A DNA stretch of 64,000 bases from Forficula auricularia (GCA_024734495.1 JALMQS010000916.1:620001-684000); one strand, 5' to 3'; counted from the stretch's first letter, positions 49,955 through 60,900 are shown. A program made the numbers and translations. Notes: generated from the sequence alone by a model not told the origin.

Positions 49955-51275
49955 ATATAAATTTTGGGGGAAAAGGACACTTTAATAAAACGCTTGTTTA
50001 TTCTTTAAAAAACGTTTCGTAATAAAACAGCGTTTTATTAAAGTAACTTTTAAGGAGTTCGGTGTTGGTTCTAGGTGAAACATTTTAATATAATAATAAA
50101 GCTTGAGTAAGATGCGAGGTAGGTTTCACAAAAAGAAATAAAACAAAATTGAGTTTTGAATTCGATATATTTCGGGGGTTAGCCCATCATCAGGAGTCTA
50201 AGAAAACTGATTATATATTGGAAAAATAGTTTTACAAGTAACAATTTTTAAAAAATTTTAAATGTATGTGGTGAGGGAAAGTAGGGGAAGAGGAGAAGTT
50301 GTTCTAAGAATTAATATTTTCTATTGAGATTTGAACTGGCTGAAAGGAAGCTATACGTGCTATTATAATAACGAATGGACAAGTACCTGAGAAGGTACAA
50401 CTTGAAAGGTACATGAGAGAGTGCAATTACCCTATTATATTCAATGTGCGAACAATGGAAGGAATGTTTAGTTAATTTATTATAACATATAATCAATAAT
50501 TGTATTTTTATACACTTCCAATTGATTATTTAAAATATTTGAATTATTAGAGAGGGCTATTTTTATTTCGGTGGATTCTAAGAGATCCAATTTAAGGCCT
50601 TTTCTTTCGAAATGAATGGGGATAGGGTTATTATTAGAGGTTGAATGGTTGGATTCATGTAAGTGAATTGCGAAGGCTGAGGTCGAATCTAAATTAATGT
50701 TATCGGATTTATTCAGATGATTAAGAGCTCTTACATGCTCAGAGTAACGTATTTTGAATGAGCGGCCTGTCTGCCCTATATAAAAAGCATCACAATCTTG
50801 ACAAGTTAATTTATACACTCCTGATTTGTCTAATTTATCAATTTTGTCTATTTTATTGTTAATTAATTGGGAGCCTAAATTGTTGTTGTTGTATAAAGCA
50901 GGAGTGATTCCATATGATCTAAGGGTATAAGCTAATGGAGATGTCAGATGATTAGAAATGAAGGGTATTCTTCTATATATATTTTTTTTTCAAATCTCAA
51001 TAGAAAATATTAATTCTTAGAACAACTTCTCCTCTTCCCCTACTTTCCCCTCACCACATACATTTAAAAAATTTTTAAAAATTGTTACTTGTAAAACTAT
51101 TTTTCCAATATATAATCAGTTTTCTTAGACTCCTGATGATGGGCTAACCCCCGAAATATATCGAATTCAAAACTCAATTTTGTTTTATTTCTTTTTTGTG
51201 AAACCTACCTCGTATCTTGCTCGAGTTTTATTATTATATTTTATTAAAGTGTCCTTTTTTCACTAAAATTCATGT
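49955..51275. mobile_element. Penelope-like retroelement remnant with inverted arms (F4)
   Basis: Arms about 49955-50345 and 50985-51275 are inverted copies (AAAAGGACACTTTAATAAAA outermost, GTAGGTTTCACA, AAAACTCAATTTTG, CTCTTCCCCTAC). They bracket a GIY-YIG coding fragment. Each arm holds a hammerhead-like core: CTGATGA-GGGCTAACCCC-GAAA at 51133-51156 on + and its inverse at 50170-50193. The left arm has the module GGTGTTGGTTCTAGGTGAAAC. The reverse-transcriptase domain is missing. Confidence 0.85.
50480..50989 (-). pseudogene. Penelope-like GIY-YIG endonuclease C-terminal fragment
   Basis: Open for 169 codons on the - strand with no start of its own. Seen: PLAYTLRSYGITPALY, then GVYKLTCQDCDAFYIGQTGR with both halves of the GIY-YIG signature (VYKL, YIG), the Cys pair of the CCHH-type linker, Arg in RSFKIRYSEH, and a later Glu-bearing helix (LLESTEIKIAL). 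This is the C-terminal domain of Penelope-like elements, which nicks DNA for target-primed reverse transcription. The N-terminal polymerase is absent, so it cannot move itself. Confidence 0.88.
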
Positions 51276-51353
51276 GTTTATATTAAACCAAATATGATAA
51301 TATCTACCAATTATAAGCAGTGTTGTTAAGTAAGTAGAAACAGGTATTTAGAT

Positions 51354-52509
51354 CAGGGATGTTGCGGATGCCGATTTTTTCACATCCGCGGATGTGAATG
51401 AGGATGCGGATTTTTGAAGGCTCACATCCGCGGATGCGCATGTTTAAGATCTAATATAAATATAGAATATGAATGAAGAATTAAAACAATGATGTGGATA
51501 AAAATCTTCGTGCTATCGGTGATAATAACTTAAATTCCTCTTGATGAACACTTAAGAGGATTTTCATCCACATTGACTCTTTTTTTAGTGCGGTAAGAAA
51601 GTAATTCCTTTTTGAGTACAGCTTCAGTGCTACAATTTTCTGGTATTTCTTGACTCTCATCTTCACTTGACGAATCTAACATTATAGCAAGGTCGTTTTT
51701 TAAGCATGACTTTCTGACGAAACTTGATGTCCCCTGGTCCTAGTTGTTCCATATCCTTTTCCGTGGAATCAGTCATTCTCATTCTTTTAGCCCTTTCGGA
51801 ATTGGCATTAAGAGAGTCGAAAACGTCATTCTCAGTATTTGTCATCATCAAAATGTCGTCTTTAATCTTTTCCTCAGTCACCGGTATAAAAAAAATTGTG
51901 CTTATAGCGAGGATCTAAGTAGGTGGCGATGATATATAAATTGTTCTCTCCCAAGCTGGAAAACTTTGTTGAAAGTTCATTTTTCATAGTCGTGACGGCC
52001 TGTCGAATCGGATCAAACTCTTGTGATCTTGTTAAATAGTCATCAACTTTTTTTTCAATCATTTGAATTATTGGAATCACAGATGAAATAAGGGCGTGAG
52101 AGCTGCTCAGTTCCCGTGTGGCTTCCTCAAAAGGTCTCAGTAATTCGAATAAAACTTTCAATGATTTTCCATTCTTCTGGAAAAATAGGGTTAATCTCAT
52201 TATCATTGATGTAAAGACTTAGGGCATCCTTTACCTTTGAAAACCGCTCGAACATGTAAAACGTACTGTTCCATCGCGTTACACAATCTTGGAACACTTT
52301 GAGATGAGGTTGATTCAGTCTGTCCTGAATTGTTTGCAGTTGTTTCTGAGCGATAGTAGAATTTCTTTCTTGTCGCAAGTTGTATTACATTCGCATCCGC
52401 ATCCGCATCCGCAATAATCAATGCGGATGTTCATGCGGATGCAGATGTCCAAATCTATGCGGAAGCTCCTCATTTGCGGATGGGGATGCGAATATTCGCA
52501 ACATCCCTG
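51354..52509 (-). mobile_element. hAT transposon, internally deleted, perfect target duplication
   Basis: Termini CAGGGATGTTGCGGATG and CGCAACATCCCTG. 8-bp duplication ATTTAGAT at 51346-51353 and 52510-52517 is exact. Subterminal repeats of GCGGATGC/GCATCCGC crowd both ends (51366-51446, 52388-52500). Carries a transposase fragment on the - strand. Confidence 0.93.
51663..52378 (-). pseudogene. hAT transposase fragment
   Basis: Successive - strand pieces give TRWNSTFYMFERF (the hallmark of hAT catalytic cores), EEWKIIESF, LRPFEEATRELS, FDPIRQAV and TYLDPRYKHNFF, then an acidic stretch. A frame change near 52190 joins the first two. The N-terminal BED finger and C-terminal dimerisation domain are missing; non-autonomous. 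Confidence 0.85.
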
Positions 52510-53145
52510 ATTTAGATACAATATCTAAATACATTTTTGAGTATACATATAGCTGCTTATATTGATTTTTGGAAAAATTTGTACATACCTGTATCTAGGT
52601 ACAATTTTCAGAGGTATTTATTTAAAAAAGATGCAAGATACATCTTCACATTCAATTTAAATTTTTTTTATTTGAAGCCTACCATTTGTTCTGAATGATG
52701 GCGCATGGTTTAACATTTTCGTGGATTTTCCCTCAAAAACTAGTTGTTAGAATATTTTATTTTTATCGATCACAGAGAGAGAGAGCTAAGCCAGTTTAAT
52801 TTATGCTTACACATTCAACAGGTCCGCTACTATCAGCAAAAAAATTATAATTTAATTTAAATCAAAAGTAAGTAAAAAGATGGTTCACATAACAAGCGAA
52901 TGTCCACCTTAATTCTATTTTTTTATTATCAAGTACATCCATGGCCCCCACAAGGGAGGGTTCAAGTGCACCTGTGAGTCCCGGGCCCGGGCTTGACATT
53001 TTTTAAGGGGTATTTTAGAAAAAAAAGGTCGTAGGATGACCAACTTTATCCACTTCATAAAAAAATAGATACTTATTCATAATAGGGCGCCCGGTTCAGA
53101 TTTTGCGTGTAGTAATGCTCAAAATGTATTTTTTGTGTTAGGCGC

Positions 53146-53172
53146 CTGATGATGCAACCGGAAGGGCCGAAC
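53146..53172 (+). repeat. Degenerate hammerhead-like core
   Basis: CTGATGATGCAACCGGAAGG then GCCGAACG. A stem II is possible, but GAAA is GAAC. Likely a Penelope-like relic. Confidence 0.35.
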
Positions 53173-53929
53173 GTGCTATACGAATGCATACCCTACCTCT
53201 ACCAGGCGGCGTTAAATCTATCTATCAATCCACAAAGATCAATTTTTTTCTTTTCGAAAATGTTTATTCTTTGCACAGAAATTATTTCTCTATATAAAAA
53301 GAATAACCGCCTGAAAAAGCAACCTAAAAAAATTTATATTTTGAGTTGAAATTTTCAGGTGGTTATTTTTTATATATAGAAGAAGAAACAATTTCGGTAT
53401 AGAGAATTTTTACCCATGTATATTTAACATCATTAAAAAAATATATAGTTTTAGTTTTTTAGCTAAAAAGCGGTAAATTGAAAATCGAAGAGAAAGTTTT
53501 CTATTAATGTAACACAATATTTTGATTCAAAATATTGCTGGACAATATCTATAGCAATTCAAAAATTGATCAAAATCATATTTTAAGAAGTTTTAACCGA
53601 AAATATCTCAAAGCCCTAAAAATCGGAAAATGCCATGAGAATCAAGATAAGAAACTTTAATAGAGGGTTCAATTCTTAAATTTTCTATTGAAATTTCTGT
53701 TTAATTTTTGTCAAGCACTTGTAATTATAGCACAAATCAAAAACCTCTCTTAAGAAGTAAATGTAATATTTTTGTTGAGTTTTATAAGTGAAATATATTG
53801 AATGAATGTTACATAATCATAATGATGATCTTTGTAAATTCATACAAAGTTCTTTATTTATATGTATATTGTATTTATATTAATTTATTAAAAGAATTTA
53901 ATTTAAAACATTTTTATTTTTATTCCGAT

Positions 53930-54629
53930 TCCCGTCGTTTGCTAATTTTTCCCATCCAATGGATAAGCAGAAAAAAAATTGAGGCTGACCACCATATAGT
54001 AACCATGGTCTTTTTTTGTGGGGTTTCGCCTTTGGAAAGTGCCTGAGTGGCTCATCGGTGTCCAACCACTGCCCTGAACGTCTCCTGTTGTCTTAGAGGA
54101 TCCACTTTTCATCACACGTGACGATCCGATCCAAAAAAGGATTGTTTTGGTTGGGCAAAAGCAAAGAAGAACAGACCTCGAAATGTGACAATTTCTGTCG
54201 ATCGTTCAAATCGTGGGGCACCCACTTTTCGAGCTTTTTGACCTTTCCAATACGTTTTAAACCATCAAAAACCGCATGGGAGCTGACGCCCAGTTCTTCC
54301 GCCATCCCACGCACCGTTTCCGATGGGTCAGTCTCAACCAGGGTCCTCAAATCCTCATCCTGGATTACTCTAGGTCAACCACTTCGGGGCTCATCTTCGA
54401 GGCTAAAATCTCGACGAACGAAATTTCGCAAACCAACGTCGAACAGTGTGTTCATTAACTCTATCAGTGCCAAATGTCTGGTTAATTTTTCGGGTTGTTT
54501 CGGCAGCGCTTTTGGTTCAATTTGAATTCCCAGAGAAAAATTGACCGAAAATCGCTTAACATCATATAGTAATAACCTGAAAAAGAGGCAAAAAATTAAA
54601 ATTTGGAAAAAAATTAACAGCGAATACAA
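53930..54629 (-). pseudogene. mariner transposase relic
   Basis: On the - strand: FVRRDFSLEDEPRSG, stop, then RTLVETDPSETVRGMAEELG, KVKKLEKWVPHDL, ILDRIVTCDEKWI-like segment with catalytic-site TCDEKW, stop where Tyr is expected, then DNRRRSGQWLDTDEP and HFPKAK. Two in-frame nonsense changes and a late frameshift; the C-terminal third is absent. No terminal repeats found. Confidence 0.85.
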
Positions 54630-54829
54630 AATTCTCTATCGATCAGTATATACCACGACACAGTAGAATAAATATTTATTGAGATATGGAGCTACAAAAA
54701 CACATGACATTAAAACGGACAAAACATTTGAAACAACCTAATACTTGCCATTAGTAAATAGAAACCATTTCCATTCACTCGCACTTGGCACTTTACTTTC
54801 AAGTTTTAAATCTGCCGGCGTGAAACGCG

Positions 54830-54850
54830 AATCGCTGATTGGCCAAGATG
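54830..54850 (+). promoter_or_regulatory. Inverted CCAAT box in a GC-richer patch upstream of the unknown gene
   Basis: CTGATTGGCCAA lies about 220 bp before the ATG at 55059, in a patch (54790-54900) less AT-rich than its surroundings. This suits a promoter, but there is no other support. Confidence 0.25.
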
Positions 54851-55058
54851 CGACTGAGCTTACGCTGTGCGGTAAATAAATACTCACATCTAGACAACCT
54901 CCAGATTCAAATTCTCTACTCATTAATATTTATTAGAAAGTGAGAAAGTATATATTTTACAAATTATTATACTTTAAAATGTGATTTCCTTTTCCTTTTT
55001 TTTAAATATTATTTGAATTTCAAATAAAAAAATCTAACATTTTTTTAACCTTATTCAA

Positions 55059-55324
55059 ATGGATGATAATGGGAATATTTGGATTGAAATTAAATCCCAA
55101 AATCCTGACCCTTTGGTCTATGATAACATTATTTTGACAGATTCTGATATTCGTTTCAATCCCACCGATGAGGAGATTGCTTCGCTTGATTGTCAACAGA
55201 ATTTATACGGAAAATATGATGCCTGGCTTATTGGATTCTTTATTCAAACCCTTCGAAGATCAAATGACTATCGGAATCAAGTTGTCAAAAATATATTACA
55301 ATGTACCAAAAAACAATCTATTAG
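55059..55324 (+). CDS. Unknown conserved gene, exon 1
   Basis: Begins MDDNGNIWIEIKSQNPDPL and runs 88 codons plus two bases to a gtaagt donor. The ATG follows an AT-rich leader and is the first in frame. Confidence 0.85.
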
Positions 55325-58300
55325 GTAAGTCAAGCCTAAATATAACAAATATTTTAAATAAGCTGACGTGTTCTGATGTGGCCATCCACTTGACTTTACC
55401 ATACAACCTGGCCCCTCACTTATATTTAATATTTAATAAAATTATTTATAATCATGAAGGGGAGGGGGTTAGTTTTTGCTTTTTTAGACACCTGGGGGCC
55501 CTTGATTATGTATACAAAATTTGGTTGAGTTTGGTACAAGGGCCTAGATTTTCATTTTTTTACCCCCTCTCCCTCTCCCCATTTTGGGGGGTTTGTTTTT
55601 GCATTTTTAGTGTTCTAGGGGCCCACTGATTATGTATACAAAATTTAGTTGAGTTTGCTCAAATGGCCTAGATTTTTATTTTTTGACCCACTCCCCTAAT
55701 TTAGGGGCCAGAAGAAAAATATATTTTCCTTGTTATGGGTTCATTTTATAGTATATTTCATTTTTCTTGTTTTTTAGTTTGAAAATATTATAATTTTAAA
55801 TTTTAAACCCCCCCCCCCCCCCTTAATTTTGGGTGAGCACCAAAAGCTAATTAGTTTCTAATCTCAATGCAACAAAACTACGTTTGGTTTTGATATTCAC
55901 ACTAGTTTTTGAGCTAGCTCGTCCATAAAATTTGGTAACGCACAGACTAACAGACATTTTCGACAAAACAGTTATTATCTCGCAAATATAAGTTTTTCGA
56001 TGTTCACTTATTAGGGCTTTTTGTAGACCAAAATGCCATGATTTCGCCCATTTTTTTTTTTTATCAAAATAGTTTCAGCCGTATTTGAGATATTTCGAAA
56101 AAAAGAAGGAAAAAAACCACTTTTCATGCACGATTACAATACTTGACCATACCCTGTATGGTAAAGTAAAAAAATCCTTAATATAATCTTATGCTCTTAT
56201 TCTGTAGATAAAGGTACATTTAAAAAAATATATCTATTTTTTCACCATGTTTCAGATATTTCTAATCCCTAATTAGCAAAAAGCTTGCCGAGTCTATTAA
56301 GTTAAAATAGCTATAAAAAAATCTTACCCTCTCCTCCAAAGGGGTGGGGGGAGAAGCTTTAGGAACATGGACCGCAGGGTCTGATTGAAATCTATACTAA
56401 AATTTTTTAGCTAATATATGTTTTCTTAATTTAAGTCCAATTCATTTGCATCTGAAACTTCAATGGCCCGAAAAATGCCCTATGGATATCAATTGGAATG
56501 ATAAACTAAATTATATGGCAGTAGAACGACGTGAGTTAAGTCATGCAATGGCCTGGCTCTCTACTTTCGGGGGCGCCTTCTCTGCACTTGGCGAAAAGTT
56601 CATTCACTGTGTGAGTATTAAATTCATACATATGCTTAGCCAGTTTTTTCATAACGAGAGTGCAGGCTAAAAAATATTAGGATTATTTTAAAAACAAAAC
56701 ATATTTAATTATAATACACCTAGCCACTGCGCACTTTCGTGGCTTAACATTGGCCCTCTTTGATTTATCGAAAAAACCACTTCGAAGGCCAACCATCGCC
56801 AATCTTATCGCCAGCGTCAACCAATGACCAATACAAGCCAACCCCCCTCTACACATTGGTGTTGTCTTGAATTGGCCCAAGTTGGATCATAGTGTAGAGG
56901 AGGCATAAAATAAATGTAGAATCATAACCTAATGGAAATATATTATATTATTATTATTATATTTGAGAATAAAAATTACATTTAATACTCGCAAGGGAGA
57001 TGATTCCATTTCTTTGCTCGAGAGTGATGAAAATGATTAAACCAAGAAACCTAGAAATATCGCGTCTACACCCTCTCACTTAATCAACTTTCCCTTCTCT
57101 TCGGTAATGCAAGGGTCTTTCGAGATCCATAGGAGCTTCATCTTTATTGGCGCACCCCTTCTTGCATTCGATTGCATTAAAAAAAAAGATTCATTTGAAT
57201 ACTTATGAAAAATTAATAGTTAATAGAGTAAAGGGTGTGTAGTTTCACAGTGAATGAAATAAAACTCAAAGAGGTTTATACAAACTCAATATATTTCGGA
57301 TTATTAGTCCATCATCAGGAGTTTACAAGTTAATACTTTACTAATTGAGTTTGTATAAACCTCTTTGAGTTTTATTTCATTCACTGTGAAACTACACACC
57401 CTTTACTCTATTAACTAACATCATGTTTCACCTAAACCTACACCACTTTCCATAAGTAAAATTGAAAAATTAATAGGTGGAATTTTAATAAAACACATTA
57501 GACCAAGCTATCATTGCACTCAAATCCAGGTTTGATGTGATCAGTGCCCATAGCAACTATTTCCAGTTTTTATACAATATTTATGATTTAAAAGATACCC
57601 CTCAAAACGACTTACTAAAATATTGTAAAGATCTAGAAATAGTGTTAACTGATGGAAATTCATCAGATATTAACGCGCTGGGACTGGCAGACGAGATAGT
57701 ATCGGTTTTGGCCTTATTAAATATAAAAGAAAGTCCAATCAACATTTTAAAATTCATTTCAAAGCTGGATTTTGCTCCAAATCTCGGTATAGTTTTAAGA
57801 ATCTTGCTTATTCTCCCAATAAGTGTGGCAAGTGGAGAAAGAATTCTCTCTAAATTAAAGTTAATTAAAAAAAATTTTACGCACAACATTAGTCATTGAA
57901 CATGAGCTACCTGAGGAAATTGATGGCAAAAAATTCTAAGAATTAAATGTGAGAAAAAAACACTTTTAAGTTTAACTGTATGTATTTTTAATAATTAGGT
58001 TTTTATTTTTAGTGGTGCTATAATTTGTATAACTATCTTTTTAATATATCCATTTTATAACTATTTACTAGTTTTGTCTTTTCTTTTTACACGTTTCTGT
58101 GCAACCTTAATTTCAATTTAGTGCCAAAATCATAAATCAAGAAATTTGTATTTTTGGCAAATCAAAACTTCAACATTTTTAATACCAATTTTTTGCTCAA
58201 GTTTTATTTTACTACTAAGCGTAGGAAGGGTTTAAGGTATCTCGTTGAATTTTTGTTATAAAGTGGCGGCATTTTACCTTGCGCTGAAACGCCGGCCCTG

Positions 58301-60900
58301 ACCATGCCAAGTCTTTCTCTTCTCGAAAAGTCTCACATCCCTATCATTCATTCATGGCAATCTAGGTCTTCCCCATCCTGTTTTCACTCCCACCTCCCTT
58401 TCTAAATGATCCCTTATCTTATGTCCCCCTTGTCTTAATGCCTCTTCTGTCATCTGAGCCCTTCACTTCCTCAGATTCTTCCACTGTTTGTTCTCTTTTC
58501 CCCAATTTTATCTAGTACTTGCTTGTTTGTTCTATCCCCGAAAAATGATATCTTTCATAATAACTCCTACTTATTCTGGAAACAGTATTCCGCTGCTAAG
58601 AGACACAGAGGACTCTCTCTCGTCTCCACCGAACTTAATTAATAAATTTTACTGGGGTATATTGTTAAAAAAATTGTTTCAGTTATCTTTTATCACATAA
58701 TAGGAATTTACTCAAATTAATATTAATTAAATTAGGGAACGAAGAAAAGATGTTTATATTATAGACAAAAGAATCAGCCGGGATTCGAACCCGGGATCTT
58801 CGCATGTGCGCTGCGATGCCTTTATAAGAGCCTTAGCTCTTATCCTCTTGGCCACCGATCCCTGAACTTAATTAGTCAAGCCAACTACAGAGCTGCGAAA
58901 AATGAACGAGGAAGAGATTAAAAGATTAAATAAAAATGAAATTCCTAATTCATATAGACATTAAGTATCAGCTTGGGTTCAGGGATCGGTGGCCAAGAGG
59001 AGAAGAGCTAAGGCTCTTATAAAGGCATTGCAGCGCACATGCGAAGATCCCGGGTTTGAATCCCGGCTGATCCTATAATATAAAAATCTTTTCTTCGTTC
59101 CCTAATTTAATTTATAATTGTCTTTCGACGCGGCCTCATTGTGGTTGCGCCCTGGAGTGAAAAAGAAAATTATTTTCGACCTTTGGGTTCGCGATCGAGT
59201 GGGAGGCGTTTGGATATAATTAATATTAATATTAATTAAAAAATATTTATTTGTTATAAACTTATAATTTATTGATTTTTTAGGCTGAAATGGCTGGACG
59301 TATTTCATTGGGCCAAATGCGCCTTGCTTTGCGGATTGGGGACCCATCCATAGTAGCTCGATGCAAACTTTGGTTTTCATTAAGTCTTATGCAAAGAGGA
59401 TATTTGAAAGAGTCTAGGTATGGAATTATTTAATAAGCTTCTGTGAAATAAATAAATGTTATAATTTAATAGATATTTAATAAAATTGTTTTTATTTTCT
59501 TGTCCAGAGTTTCATTTTAAATTTTGAAGGCCCTCAAAATTATTAGTTGCTCTGGGGCTCGTATTCTTTGAGAGCCCTGGTAGAACTATTATTTACCAGG
59601 TGTACAAGTATGAAATGGGGATTGCTTTTCTAAAAAAAAACGTGTTAAATTCGGAAGAATTGATTCAAAATATGCTCCATCGCTTGTTATACATTTTTCC
59701 CATCTTTCGAGAAATTTGTGAATACCACGACAGTAAAAAAACTTCCCCTTTTGCTGCGAACCATCCATTGGGCTATTTTTTTCACATCTTCGTACGAACG
59801 AAAGCTCTGCTCAGCAAGTGCGTGACCCATCAATGCAAACAAGTGGTATCGGAAAGAGCAAAGTCTGGTGAGTAAGCCATGCATGGGGGTAGAACTTCGC
59901 AGCTGAATGCTTCGAATGTCTCACGAGCCGGTTTTTCCGTATATGATGGAGTATTGTCATGGAGAAAATGACCTTATTTTGTCTTTTTTGATATTCTGAT
60001 CGTTTTTTGAGCAGTGAACTGTTCAAACCGATCAATTGTTGTTGAAAGCGTTTGGTATTAACCGTTTCAATCGTTTTCGTCCAACAATGCTTGAAATTCT
60101 GCATCTCTTTGGCGGTTTGTTCCTTGTCTGCAACATCAAAATAACCATTTTTGAAACGCCGAAACCATCGTTCACACGTATCTTGCGATGGAGCATGTTC
60201 ACCAAAAGCTTCTCGAAGCATTCGGTATGATTCAGCAGCAGTTCTCTTCGAATGAAAACAAAAAATGAATGCTGTCGGCGAATGCTCTTGTTTGGCACAA
60301 ATTTCAACATATTGAACACAGCACACAGCAAAACAATCCTATTCAAACACTTGTTCAATTTATCACTTATGCGCGTTTGACACTTTTTGATGGCCATCTA
60401 TGTCAAATCTTTATGCTACACACTGAATTGGTACGTCATCTGTTTCTCAAATCCCCATTTAATACTTGTACACCTAGTTACTATATAGAATCATTATTAG
60501 CAAATTAAAAAAATAAGTGCAAGTAGGCCATTCTACATTTCTCCTACGCTGTCTTGATCCTAATCTATTAAAATGCTTTTTTGGTAGTTGAAATTTTCAT
60601 TACTATCATTTATTTTCTTCGTCGCTTCACTGTTGAAATATCAAATTTTTAGATTATTTATCATCCCTCGCACTTTCTTTTTTTTCTTTAGTACCTATCT
60701 ATTATTTTTTCTTTTTCTTCAAAAAACTCATAACATACACTTTTTGCAGGTCCCTAATATTAGAACAATGGAATTTACTTAAAAGACAAAAGGACGAGCA
60801 ACCTCTTATTTTAGACCATCAAGTAATGAAAATTTGCCAAGGACTCTGGTCAAAATTACAATATCTGAAAAAACTGAAAAAAAAAAAAAAAAAATATTAA
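55059..60900 (+). CDS. Conserved metazoan protein of unknown function, four exons
   Basis: Exons 55059-55324, 56436-56610, 59284-59417 and 60750-60900 join in phase (KQSI-S-PIHL, IHC-AEMAG, KES-R-SLIL) to give 241 residues. Seen: an acidic N-terminal half without a signal peptide or membrane span; a central block with QWPEKCPMDINWND, AVERRELSHAMAW and FSALGEKF; a helical-looking block RISLGQMRLALRIGDP and ARCKLWFSLSLMQRGYLKE; then a Lys-rich tail. The third block resembles a tetratricopeptide-like helical pair. I recognise the pattern as a widely conserved uncharacterised animal family but cannot name it securely and assign no function. The gene lies about 6 kb downstream of the sulfatase on the same strand and need not be related to it. 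The poly-K tail near the stop may be partly slippage-prone. Confidence 0.85.
55360..56175 (-). mobile_element. R-family interspersed repeat, copy 4
   Basis: From CTGACGTGTTCTGATGTGGC / ACTTTACCATACA to TGTATGGTAAAGT (56155-56167). Occupies most of intron 1 of the unknown conserved gene. Contains a C-run at about 55806. Confidence 0.75.
56436..56610 (+). CDS. Unknown conserved gene, exon 2
   Basis: After acceptor ttaag, codes PIHLHLKLQWPEKCPMDI and the AVERRELSHAMAW block, ending LGEKFIHC before gtgagt, phase 0. Confidence 0.85.
57060..57188 (+). repeat. LINE 3' tail, family L-a
   Basis: Near-identical to 3918-4045 (CTACACCCTCTCACTTAATC through GCATT plus A-run). Confidence 0.8.
57225..57460. 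mobile_element. Penelope-like fold-back element, copy F5
   Basis: Arms GGTGTGTAGTTTCACAGTGA and inverse, with AAACTCAAAGAGGTTTATAC. A hammerhead-like core on - (CTGATGA-GGACTAATAATCC-GAAA, 57294-57318). The right edge is the inverse of GGTGTAGGTTTAGGTGAAAC. Confidence 0.75.
57480..57967 (+). pseudogene. hAT transposase C-terminal fragment
   Basis: Open to 57899: ALKSRFDVISAHSNYF, FLYNIYDLKD, then LRILLILPISVASGERILSK, the hAT C-terminal dimerisation motif, and KLIKKNF. After a frame break it continues EHELPEEIDGKK and LNVRKKHF. A hAT terminus-like GCCGGCCCTG lies near 58292, so the element's 3' end may extend there. In intron 2 of the unknown gene. Confidence 0.85.
58727..59117. repeat. tRNA-headed fold-back
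   Basis: Two inverted tRNA-like units (58767-58863 on -, 58981-59073 on +) plus inverted AATTAGGGAACGAAGAAAAG tails. Each has GGATCGGTGGCCAAGAGG, a B box GGTTYGAATCC and a closing CTGATCC/GGATCGG acceptor-like pair. The anticodon arm does not pair, so these are not functional tRNA genes. Intron 2 of the unknown gene. Confidence 0.7.
59284..59417 (+). CDS. Unknown conserved gene, exon 3
   Basis: After acceptor tttag, codes AEMAGRISLGQMRLALRI through LMQRGYLKES. Ends with two bases of an Arg codon before gtatgg. Confidence 0.85.
59596..60477 (-). mobile_element. Internally deleted mariner element
   Basis: Termini CCAGGTGTACAAGTAT...GGGGATT and inverse; TA occurs close to both ends. Transposase remnants on -: TAAESYRMLREAFGEHAPSQ, TCERWFRRFKNG, FDVADKE, then after deletion and frameshifts SHDNTPSYTEKPA and MGHALAEQSFRSYEDVKK. 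The 880-bp length is well short of a full mariner. In intron 3 of the unknown gene. Confidence 0.85.
60750..60900 (+). CDS. Unknown conserved gene, exon 4 with stop
   Basis: After acceptor tgcag, codes SLILEQWNLLKRQKDE, then VMKICQGLWSKLQYLKK and a run of Lys codons ending Tyr-TAA at 60898-60900. Confidence 0.85.

Noticed and set aside
58981..59073. Possible tRNA gene with plausible acceptor and T arms
   Set aside because: The anticodon arm does not pair, and an inverted copy with the same tail is adjacent, so it is a SINE head.
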